Source: Minisyncoccota bacterium (GTDB lineage Bacteria > Patescibacteriota > Minisyncoccia > Phycocordibacterales > JAACPR01). Taken from it: a DNA stretch of 12,055 bases. The notes below the pieces were generated by a model. It saw only the letters and a program-made list of their open reading frames with translations, had not been told where the DNA came from and ran no database searches. A program made the translations under genes and the position numbers. Shown here piece by piece: positions 1-5,639 of the stretch. Position 1 is the stretch's first letter. Each line of letters opens with the position of its first letter. The stretch is from positions 36,119 through 48,173 of the forward strand of contig JAGOTN010000001.1 of assembly GCA_018061745.1 (NCBI GenBank), read 5' to 3'.

Positions 1-522
1 ATTAAATTAGACGGACTTTTAAAAACAGCGGGAGTAGATGATCTTGTTAATAAAATGGGTCTAAAATTAAACTCAGGAAAATTCTTGGGAGAAATTACTC
101 GTTGGTATGTAGTAGTTGTTGTTTTGATAGTTTCTTTCGATATTATCGGATTGAATCACATCACAGCTTTCCTTGCTAATATCGCTATGGGTTACCTTCC
201 AAAAGTTATTTCTGCTGTATTAATTTTGATTATTGCTGCTGTAATTTCTGAAGCAATGAGAAAAGTTATTGTTGCAAGCGCAAAAGGAGCAGGTGTTTCA
301 TCAGCAAACTTTGCAGGGTCTGTAGCAAAATGGGCAATTTGGATTTCTGCTATATTGGCAGCTCTTATCGAATTGCAAATTGCAACAACATTTATTCAAA
401 CAATCTTTACAGGTCTAATCGTAGCTTTATCTATCGCTTTGGGACTATCTTTTGGTCTAGGAGGGCAAGATGCTGCTAGGGATTATATTGCAAAGGTTAA
501 GAATGAAATCAGAAAAGATTAA
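1..522 (+). CDS. Membrane protein with MscS-type TM-helix repeats, 5'-truncated
   Basis: The reading frame is open from base 1, so the gene starts upstream of the window. The ATG at 55 is probably internal, because the 18 codons before it (IKLDGLLKTAGVDDLVNK) read as normal protein. The visible 173 residues contain about three hydrophobic helices and end with the motif FGLGGQDAARDYIAKV. That ending, and the amphipathic helix-loop pattern before it, match the conserved TM helix repeat family found in MscS-like proteins and in many CPR membrane proteins. The MscS beta domain is absent after the last helix, so mechanosensitive channel activity cannot be claimed. The role is probably membrane-embedded and otherwise unknown. 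The stop TAA is followed by a long inverted repeat. The family call is from recognition of the sequence. Confidence 0.72.
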   Translation: MKLDGLLKTAGVDDLVNKMGLKLNSGKFLGEITRWYVVVVVLIVSFDIIGLNHITAFLANIAMGYLPKVISAVLILIIAAVISEAMRKVIVASAKGAGVSSANFAGSVAKWAIWISAILAALIELQIATTFIQTIFTGLIVALSIALGLSFGLGGQDAARDYIAKVKNEIRKD

Positions 523-559
523 TTTCTTAAAAAATTAATCAGTTTTTTAAAGTTTAAAA

Positions 560-647
560 TAAAAATCCCCGAAATTAATATTTTCGTCAACGGCTTCGTC
601 CTTCGGACTGCAGATGTTTCCTAAAATACTAATTTCGGGGATTTTTA
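560..647 (+). terminator. Long inverted repeat, probable terminator of the upstream membrane gene
   Basis: Positions 560-584 pair with 623-647 over 25 positions with one mismatch (A578 opposite C629), built around AATCCCCGAAATTA and its complement. The 38-nt loop contains a small GTCC-TTC-GGAC hairpin at 598-608. The right arm ends in a T-run (642-646). The arms have A-runs on the left and T-runs on the right, so the element could work in both directions. The large loop makes it less typical than the other terminators here. Confidence 0.6.
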
Positions 648-680
648 TATTCAAGACCAATCTCTAAGTTTACTTTCTTA

Positions 681-715
681 AAAGAAAAAAGGGGTCCAGC
701 GAACTGGACCCCTTT
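681..715 (-). terminator. Rho-independent terminator of the small minus-strand gene
   Basis: A perfect 12-bp stem (688-699 with 704-715, core GGGGTCCAG/CTGGACCCC) closes a CGAA tetraloop on the plus strand. Read on the minus strand, the stem runs straight into TTTTTTCTTTT, which gives it a minus-strand orientation. It lies 20 nt beyond the TGA of the 86-codon ORF. Confidence 0.9.
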
Positions 716-735
716 GACTGAAACTTCGGTTCAGA

Positions 736-996
736 TCACTTCGAGAGTGATTTGTACCGGAGTTTTTTGCGTTTCGGTGCACGCTTGTTGGTGCGGCGGC
801 GAGTACTGGCTTTGGGCCAACAGTTATCGAAGCGGTTGAGCGCTCCGATGTGGGTGTGACTGCCACCGAAGTTTCCAAGCGCGCTAGCACGACTGGAAGG
901 AGCCGTAACTTTCGGGTTGGTCTTGACTGTGACCTGTTTGAAGGGACGAAACATCCCTGCAAACAGCCGACGAATTGGATTGAAGAACGAATGCAT
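736..996 (-). CDS. Small highly basic hypothetical protein (86 aa), possibly a structured RNA instead
   Basis: I do not recognise this protein. From the ATG at 996 it has 86 residues with about 21 Lys/Arg, one Asp and no Glu. It ends in a strongly cationic tail (TRRRTNKRAPKRKKLRYKSL), so nucleic-acid binding is a reasonable inference. A start at 1026 would lie inside the promoter and is rejected. With the predicted transcription start near 998, the ATG sits almost at the 5' end of the RNA, so translation would be leaderless; no Shine-Dalgarno site is visible. All 11 arginine codons are CGN and third positions are GC-rich, unlike every neighbour, which suggests foreign origin or very high expression. 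An overlapping ORF at 678-962 on the same strand runs through the terminator and is less likely. Because the DNA also encodes several hairpins, a non-coding RNA is the main alternative. Confidence 0.5.
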   Translation of the reverse strand: MHSFFNPIRRLFAGMFRPFKQVTVKTNPKVTAPSSRASALGNFGGSHTHIGALNRFDNCWPKASTRRRTNKRAPKRKKLRYKSLSK

Positions 997-1004
997 CGTC
1001 AAAT

Positions 1005-1033
1005 ATAATAGCAGAATAATGTACATATGTCAA
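1005..1033 (-). promoter_or_regulatory. Sigma70-type promoter, minus strand
   Basis: On the minus strand, TTGACA (1028-1033), a 17-bp spacer and TATTAT (1005-1010) make a near-consensus housekeeping promoter. Transcription would begin near 998, two or so bases before the ATG of the basic-protein ORF. It diverges from the rRNA promoter about 80 bp away. Confidence 0.82.
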
Positions 1034-1114
1034 TATGTGTGCCCAATTAAAATAGAGCTTGGGAATCAAGATTATTTCTCCACAGGTTATGCTTTTTATA
1101 ACATAGGAATTTAG

Positions 1115-1143
1115 TTGACTTATCCAAAGCAATTTTATATACT
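1115..1143 (+). promoter_or_regulatory. Sigma70-type promoter of the rRNA operon
   Basis: TTGACT (1115-1120), a 17-bp spacer and TATACT (1138-1143) give a strong promoter with an expected start near 1150. It lies about 270 bp before the mature 23S end, and the spacer holds no 16S gene. The 23S-tRNA-5S unit therefore appears to be transcribed on its own. Confidence 0.8.
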
Positions 1144-1184
1144 CGTCCTCACATGTTGAGAAACAAAAAAAGTAACAAACGGCT

Positions 1185-1238
1185 CGGTTAGTTAGTGTTT
1201 TTCAGACACTTAACTGGCCGCCAAAAGCGGCTTTTTTT
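1185..1238 (+). promoter_or_regulatory. Attenuator-like hairpin pair in the rRNA leader
   Basis: A terminator hairpin GCCGC-CAAAA-GCGGC (1217-1231) is followed by seven Ts (1232-1238), only about 90 nt after the predicted transcription start. Just upstream, 1185-1198 can pair with 1206-1220 over 14 bp with one bulged T. The right arm of that helix shares bases 1217-1220 with the left arm of the terminator, so the two cannot both form completely. This is the geometry of an attenuator or of a short leader RNA with its own terminator. The mechanism is inferred. Confidence 0.6.
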
Positions 1239-1270
1239 GAAAAATAAAATACGAAACAAGAGACTTGTGA

Positions 1271-1314
1271 TTCGACCTCGTCATTCTAACTTAGTTCAGA
1301 ATGGTGAGGCCGAA
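1271..1314 (+). other. Stable stem-loop in the rRNA leader
   Basis: TTCGACCTCGTCATTCT (1271-1287) pairs with 1298-1314 with 16 of 17 positions matched, two of them as G-U pairs, around a 10-nt loop. It sits between the attenuator-like element and the boxA-like site. It may be a boxB-like or processing structure; no T-run follows, so it is not a terminator. Confidence 0.55.
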
Positions 1315-1334
1315 CCGGAAGAGGGTTCGATGAG

Positions 1335-1347
1335 ATCTTTGACAATT
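1335..1347 (+). promoter_or_regulatory. boxA-like antitermination site
   Basis: ATCTTTGACAATT resembles bacterial rRNA boxA elements (E. coli GCTCTTTAACAATT), the NusB/S10 binding site for rRNA antitermination. It lies directly before, and partly within, the 23S processing stem, which is a typical place for boxA. The match is by eye. Confidence 0.5.
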
Positions 1348-1399
1348 GAAGAAAAAATGTAGGTAAAAATTGCATTGAACCAAAAAATGTAGAAAAGCG
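1343..1399 (+). other. 5' arm of the pre-23S processing stem
   Basis: Four blocks here are complementary, in order, to the sequence after the 23S gene: CAATTGAAGAAAAAATGT (1343-1360) with 5095-5112, GGTAAAAATTG (1362-1372) with 5077-5087, CATTGAA (1373-1379) with 5066-5072, and AAAGCG (1394-1399) with 5044-5049. Such stems are the usual substrate of RNase III or related enzymes in pre-23S maturation. Confidence 0.85.
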
Positions 1400-1900
1400 G
1401 TTTTTAGCATTCCCGACGGGAGTGCTAAGGGCGTATGGTGGATGCCTAGGCTTCTAATAGCGATGAAAGACGTGGTAAAGCTGCGATAAGCTTCGGGGAG
1501 GTGCCTGTCAACCTTTGATCCGGAGATTTCTGAATGGGGAAACCTGACCTTTTATAGGTCGTTACGAGCTTGACTTGTAATGCTTACCCAGGGAAGTGAA
1601 ACATCTCAGTACCTGGAGGAATAGAAAAAAATATTGATTCCCTTAATAGCGGCGAGCGAAAAGGGAGGAGCCCAAACCAAATGTGCTTGCATGTTTGGGG
1701 TTGTAAGACAAACACTTCTTAACGAGGAGAGTTACAAAATCAAATTTTAGTAGAAACAACTGGAAAGTTGTACCCCAGAGGGTAATGGTCCCGTATACGA
1801 AAAAATTTGATCTCTCTTGTGTTTGCTCTTGAGTAACTCGAGACACGAATAGCTCGAGCGAATCCGCCAGTACTAACTGGCAAGGCTAAATATATTAGAA

Positions 1901-1942
<42 letters not shown>

Positions 1943-3300
1943 GCCCGACAAGGGCGTTGAAATAGACCTGAAACCATATGCCTACAAGGAATCGGAGCGG
2001 ACTTGATCCGTGACGGTGTGCCTATTGAAGAATGAGCCAACGAGTTTATATGTACTGCAAGCTAAGGCCTTAGTCGGCTGGAGCTGTAGGGAAACCGAGT
2101 GTTAATAGCGCGTTAGTAGTACGTATAAGACCCGAAACCAAGCGAGCTTGCTATGAGCAGGGTGAAGTTTATGGAAACATAAATGGAGGCCCGAACCGGT
2201 AGGTAGTTCAACTCCTTCGGATGACTTGTGGTAGGAAGTGAAAAGCTAATCGAGCTTGGTAATAGCTGGTTCTCTCCGAAACAGCTTTTGGGTTGGCGTC
2301 ATGTGTTCCTTCTGGGGGTAGAGCACTGGAAGGTCTAAACAGGGAGCAATCTCGTTAGACCTATCAAACTCCGAATACCAGAAATTAAAAGCATGGCAGT
2401 TAGACTACGGGGGCTAAGCTCCGTCGGTCAAAAGGGAAACAGCCCAGATCTCCGTTTAAGGTCCCAAAATATATACTAAGTGCAAGAAAGGTTGTGATAT
2501 TTCAGAGACACCGAGGAGGTTGGCTTAGAAGCAGCCATCCTTTAAAGATAGCGTAACAGCTCACTCGCTCAGAGATAACGCGCCACAAATGATCGGGGCT
2601 AAGTATATTACCGAAAACGAGGACTTGTAGATTCTTCGGAGTCTATGAGTGGTAGGAGAGTATTCCACTCTGCGTTGAAGCGAAAGGGGTGACCCATCGT
2701 GGAGCGTGTGGAAGTAAGAATGTTGGCACAAGTAACCGCAATGCAGGTGAGATTCCTGCACGCCGAAAGACTAAGGTTTCCTTTTCAATGTTAATCAGAG
2801 AAGGGTTAGTCGGGCCTAAGGAGATGACGAAAGTCGAATCCGATGGACAAATGGTTAATATTCCATTACCTCATTATGTTCCGATGGAGGGACGGAGGAC
2901 ACAAGTTTGAACGTATTATTGGATTTACGTTGCTAGCATTAGAGTTATTGGGTAGGCAAATCCGCCCATGTTGGACTCGGTGTCGGCTGAATGGTGGCTT
3001 CGGCCATCAAATTAAGCGAAGAGCCTTCCAAGAAAAGCTTCTAAGGATAAACATAATGAGACCGTACCGCAAACCGACACAGGTAGTCAGGTCGAGAAGA
3101 CCAAGGCGAACGAGTGAGGGGTCCCCAAGGAACTCGGCAAAACAGCGACCGTACCCTAGGTATAAGGTCTGCCCACGCAAGTGGGCCGCAGCTAAAGATT
3201 CCTGGCGACTGTTTATCAAAAACACAGCTCCCTGCTAACTCGTAAGAGGATGTATAGGGGGTGACGCCTGACCAATGCCGGAAGGTTAAATATTGGCGGT

Positions 3301-3360
3301 GCTAAACACTGTGCGCATGATTCATAAATATGAATCATAATCGTGCGTAGAGTGTTTAGT
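3301..3360 (+). other. Enlarged helix in 23S domain IV (near H68)
   Basis: GCTAAACACT (3301-3310) pairs with AGTGTTTAGT (3351-3360), and the inside contains a 9-bp hairpin ATGATTCAT-AAAT-ATGAATCAT. E. coli has a shorter hairpin at this place, between GGTTAA and GCCCCGGT. The insertion is symmetrical and stays helical, so it is a helix extension, not an intron. Confidence 0.65.
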
Positions 3361-3380
3361 GCTGACCGATATAAGCCCCG

Positions 3381-3415
<35 letters not shown>

Positions 3416-3750
3416 TGGTGACATAATTTATTGTGTTACCAAGAATTGGGGCTGTTATAAGGAAGTTTGATAATCATTCAATAAAAGTAGAAGAGTAAAA
3501 CGAGACAAAAACAGTAAGTTAAGGAAAAGTAACTGCCTTAAATTTGGCCGTATGCTGGAAAATCCGAGTATATTCAAATACTAAAGTTTAAATACTGAGT
3601 GAAAATTTTGAATTGCGGACAATCAGCAGGAAAGACTAAGAAATATGCAAGTGTTTTTTAGAATCCTCAGAGACTAAACGCCAAATACTTTAGTAATCAT
3701 TAAAGTAAATTATAGTCCGTTCTGTATAGCGATATGCAGTTAACATATAG
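3416..3750 (+). ncRNA. Group I intron at 23S site L1931, ORF-less
   Basis: The conserved exon GGTCCTAAGGT|AGCGAAATTCC is split after T3415, and the insert ends in G3750, as group I rules require (U before the 5' site, terminal omega-G). Core elements are visible. P1 is exon TAAGGT (3410-3415) with guide GCCTTA (3535-3540), giving the U-G pair. P3 is TTTGGC (3543-3548) with GCCAAA (3680-3685). P4 is TGCTG (3553-3557) with CAGCA (3624-3628). P5 is TCCG (3563-3566) with CGGA (3616-3619). P7 lies in TCAGAGACTA (3667-3676) and TAGTCC (3713-3718). P8 is TACTTTA (3686-3692) with TAAAGTA (3701-3707). The GCTGGAAAA and AATCAGCAGG boxes resemble subgroup IA. No endonuclease ORF fits. Introns at this position are known from Thermotoga and Simkania. 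Confidence 0.93.
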
Positions 3751-4411
3751 AGCGAAATTCCTTGTCTGGTAAGTTCAGACGCGCACGAATGGCGTAACGA
3801 CTGGGAAACTGTCTCGGGGACTTGCTCGGTGAAAATGCGATGCCGGTGAAGATGCCGGCTACCTACAGCAGGACAGAAAGACCCCAGGAGCTTTACTGCA
3901 GCTTGATATTGGGTGCATGTTCTCTCTGCGCAGAATAGATGGGAGACTTTGAAGCAATGATTTTGGTTATTGTGGAGTCGACAGTGAAATACCATCCTTT
4001 GAGAATATGTAGTCTAACCTCGACGGTAAAAACGGTGAGGAACAGTATCTGGTGGGTAGTTTTAGTGGGGCGCTACCCTCCTAAATTGTAACGGAGGGGC
4101 CTAAAGGTTCTCTAGGCGCGAATGGAAACCGTGCCGATAGTGTAATGGCATAAGAGAGCTTAACTGCAAGGCGTACATGCCAAGCAGACACGAAAGTGGA
4201 GCATAGCGATCCGACCTTTCGCTTTAGATGCGGAGGAAGCTCAACGGATAAAAGTTACCCTGGGGATAACAGGCTGGTACCGCCTAAGCGTCCATAGCGA
4301 CGGCGGTGTTCGGCACCTCGATGTCGGCTCACCTTATCCTGGGGCTGAAGAAGGTCCCAAGGGTTTGGCTGTTCGCCAATTAAAAAGGTACGCGAGCTGG
4401 GTTCAGACCGT

Positions 4412-4738
4412 TCACACTTGAAGTGTGAATGTGTTATGACCAAGCGTTAGAACATATAGAAACAAAAAACTTGAAGTGTGAATCAATCTGAATCCCTTCG
4501 AGGGTTATCGAGAATAATTATTTTTGTCTTTCTGTCCCAAAATATAGAACCAACATCACGGCGGTTTTGTGTAGTGATACACAAGAATTAGTTGACTGAT
4601 ATCGGGAAAATCCTATCGCTATTAAGCGAGGACGATTCCGAGGGAAACATATCAATATGTACCCGTAGAGACTACATGTCAGCCTTCCTTAGGGAAGAAA
4701 GTATAGTCCAATCCATCTAGTAATAGATGAGCAAGGTG
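4412..4738 (+). ncRNA. Group I intron at 23S site L2593, ORF-less
   Basis: The exon GGGTTCAGACCGT|CGTGAGACAG, next to the peptidyl-transferase centre, is split after T4411; the insert ends in G4738. P1 pairs exon AGACCGT (4405-4411) with guide GCGGTTT (4561-4567), including the splice-site U-G. P10 pairs TCACG (4556-4560) with the 3' exon CGTGA (4739-4743), which fixes both junctions. P2 is TTGTGTA-GTGA-TACACAA (4567-4584). P3 is GTTGAC (4591-4596) with GTCAGC (4678-4683). P4 is TCGG (4602-4605) with CCGA (4638-4641). The P7 strands lie in GTAGAGACTA (4665-4674) and TAGTCC (4704-4709). P8 is CTTCC (4684-4688) with GGAAG (4693-4697). P9 is CATCTA-GTAA-TAGATG (4713-4728). L2593 is the position of the Chlamydomonas chloroplast I-CreI intron; here no ORF is present. 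Confidence 0.93.
4416..4483 (+). repeat. 15-nt direct repeat in the 5' part of the L2593 intron
   Basis: ACTTGAAGTGTGAAT occurs at 4416-4430 and again at 4469-4483. The first copy is part of the near-perfect palindrome TTCACACTTGAAGTGTGAA (4411-4429), whose first base is the last base of the 5' exon. The second copy lacks the left palindrome arm. Confidence 0.85.
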
Positions 4739-5043
4739 CGTGAGACAGGTTGGTTCTCTATCCGCTGTAGGCGTTGATTTTTGAGAGGAGCTGCTCCTAG
4801 TACGAGAGGACCGGAGTGGACTGACCTCTGGTGTACCGGCTGTCATGCCAATGGCATCGTCGGGTAGCTATGTCGGGAAGGGATAACTGCTGAAAGCATC
4901 TAAGCAGGAAGCCTACCTCAAGATTAGAAATCATTTGAGAGCCCTAAGAGATTATTAGGTTGATAGGCACCAAGTATAAGCGTGGCAACACGTTCAGCTG
5001 AGGTGTACTAATTGCTCGAACTCCCGTTAGGAATGCTGAACGT

Positions 5044-5112
5044 CGCTTTGATATATTTCTTGCGATTCAATGCACACAATTTTTACCACAAAAAACATTT
5101 TTTCTTCAATTG
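5044..5112 (+). other. 3' arm of the pre-23S processing stem
   Basis: CGCTTT (5044-5049), TTCAATG (5066-5072), CAATTTTTACC (5077-5087) and ACATTTTTTCTTCAATTG (5095-5112) are complementary in reverse order to the blocks at 1343-1399. The stem therefore brackets the 23S precursor, and the outermost 18 bp are uninterrupted. Confidence 0.85.
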
Positions 5113-5164
5113 CCGCAAATTAAATATTTGAAAGATTCTAATATGAAGTGATTCATAAAATTCC

Positions 5165-5270
5165 CAACGGACTTGCTTCCGTTGCGGGCAGGGTGAGAAC
5201 CTCAGGTGTACGGACTGTTAATCCTAAATGGTTTTTGACCAGAAGAGCCTATCTCATGCCTGCCCGACCA
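5165..5270 (+). ncRNA. Folded, tRNA-like element of unknown identity in the 23S-tRNA spacer
   Basis: A hairpin CAACGGA-CTTGCT-TCCGTTG (5165-5184) abuts an 8-bp stem CGGGCAGG (5185-5192) with CCTGCCCG (5259-5266), which is followed by ACCA (5267-5270). The closing stem can continue as TGAGA (5194-5198) with TCTCA (5252-5256). Inside are ACC-TCA-GGT (5199-5207), GGACTGTTAATCC (5212-5224, whose loop CTGTTAA equals a bacterial tRNA-Asn anticodon loop) and TGGT-TTTTG-ACCA (5229-5241). A normal D-arm and a TTCRA T-loop are missing, so it is not a canonical tRNA. It could be a degraded tRNA, a tRNA mimic, or a processing structure. No known RNA family was recognised. Confidence 0.5.
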
Positions 5271-5278
5271 ATTTCAAA

Positions 5279-5353
5279 GCGTCTTTAGCTCAGCTAGGTT
5301 AGAGCACCACACTGTCAGTGCGGGGGTCGTTGGTTCAAATCCAACAAGACGCA
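5279..5353 (+). tRNA. tRNA-Asp (anticodon GTC)
   Basis: The cloverleaf is complete: acceptor GCGTCTT/AAGACGC, D-arm GCTC...GAGC, anticodon stem CCACA/TGCGG with loop CTGTCAG (anticodon at 5314-5316), variable GGGTC and T-arm GTTGG-TTCAAAT-CCAAC. CCA is not encoded. The anticodon stem has an A-C mismatch at its third pair, and the discriminator is A5353, where bacterial tRNA-Asp normally has G73. It lies between 23S and 5S and is probably released from the same precursor. Confidence 0.95.
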
Positions 5354-5441
5354 TGAAATTAAGTTTTCAAGAATTGTTCTTTCTAAAATGGAAGGATCAC
5401 TTCTATATTAGAGTCTTTCAAATAAAATATATGTATATCTT

Positions 5442-5555
5442 CTGATCTGGTGACTCGTCGCTGGGGACACACCCGTTCTCATTCCGAACACGGCAGTTAA
5501 GCTCAGTAGAGGCGATGATACTCGTAAGGGGAAAGTAGCTAGTCGCCAGTTCAGA
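5442..5555 (+). rRNA. rrf: 5S ribosomal RNA
   Basis: Typical 5S blocks are present: CTGGTGACTCGTCGC, CACACCCGTTCTCATTCCGAACACGG (split across the loop B-C region), GTTAAGCTC and GATGATACT. Helix I pairs CTGATCTGGTGAC (5442-5454) with GTCGCCAGTTCAG, and a precursor stem extends it outward with GTATATC (5433-5439) and GATATAC. The length of about 114 nt is normal. Ends are set by helix I and may be off by a few bases. Confidence 0.94.
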
Positions 5556-5570
5556 GGATATACATTTAAA

Positions 5571-5607
5571 ACAAAAAGCGCGGACTTTGTCCGCGCTTTT
5601 TGTTTTT
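5571..5607 (+). terminator. Rho-independent terminator of the rRNA operon
   Basis: A perfect 15-bp stem (5571-5585 with 5589-5603, core GCGCGGAC/GTCCGCGC) with a TTT loop is followed by further Ts. It lies 16 nt after 5S and 36 nt before the next gene, which separates rRNA transcription from the envelope genes. Confidence 0.94.
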
Positions 5608-5639
5608 CGAAATTATTTTTATATGTTATTATTTAAAAA

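Noticed and set aside
678..962. Alternative minus-strand ORF of 94 codons
   Set aside because: It reads through the terminator stem and ends in its A/T run, and its start is internal to the cassette; the 736-996 frame ends before the terminator.
1339..1366. TTGACA at 1339 as a second rRNA promoter
   Set aside because: No acceptable -10 lies 16-18 bp downstream, and the sequence fits better as boxA plus the processing-stem arm.
5199..5241. A functional tRNA-Asn gene
   Set aside because: The anticodon loop matches, but D-arm, T-arm and spacing do not form a canonical cloverleaf; kept only as an unknown folded element.
5389..5403. GGAAGGATCACTTC, resembling the 3' end of 16S rRNA (GGATCACCTCC)
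   Set aside because: Only about ten bases match, and no other 16S sequence surrounds it, so it is most likely chance.
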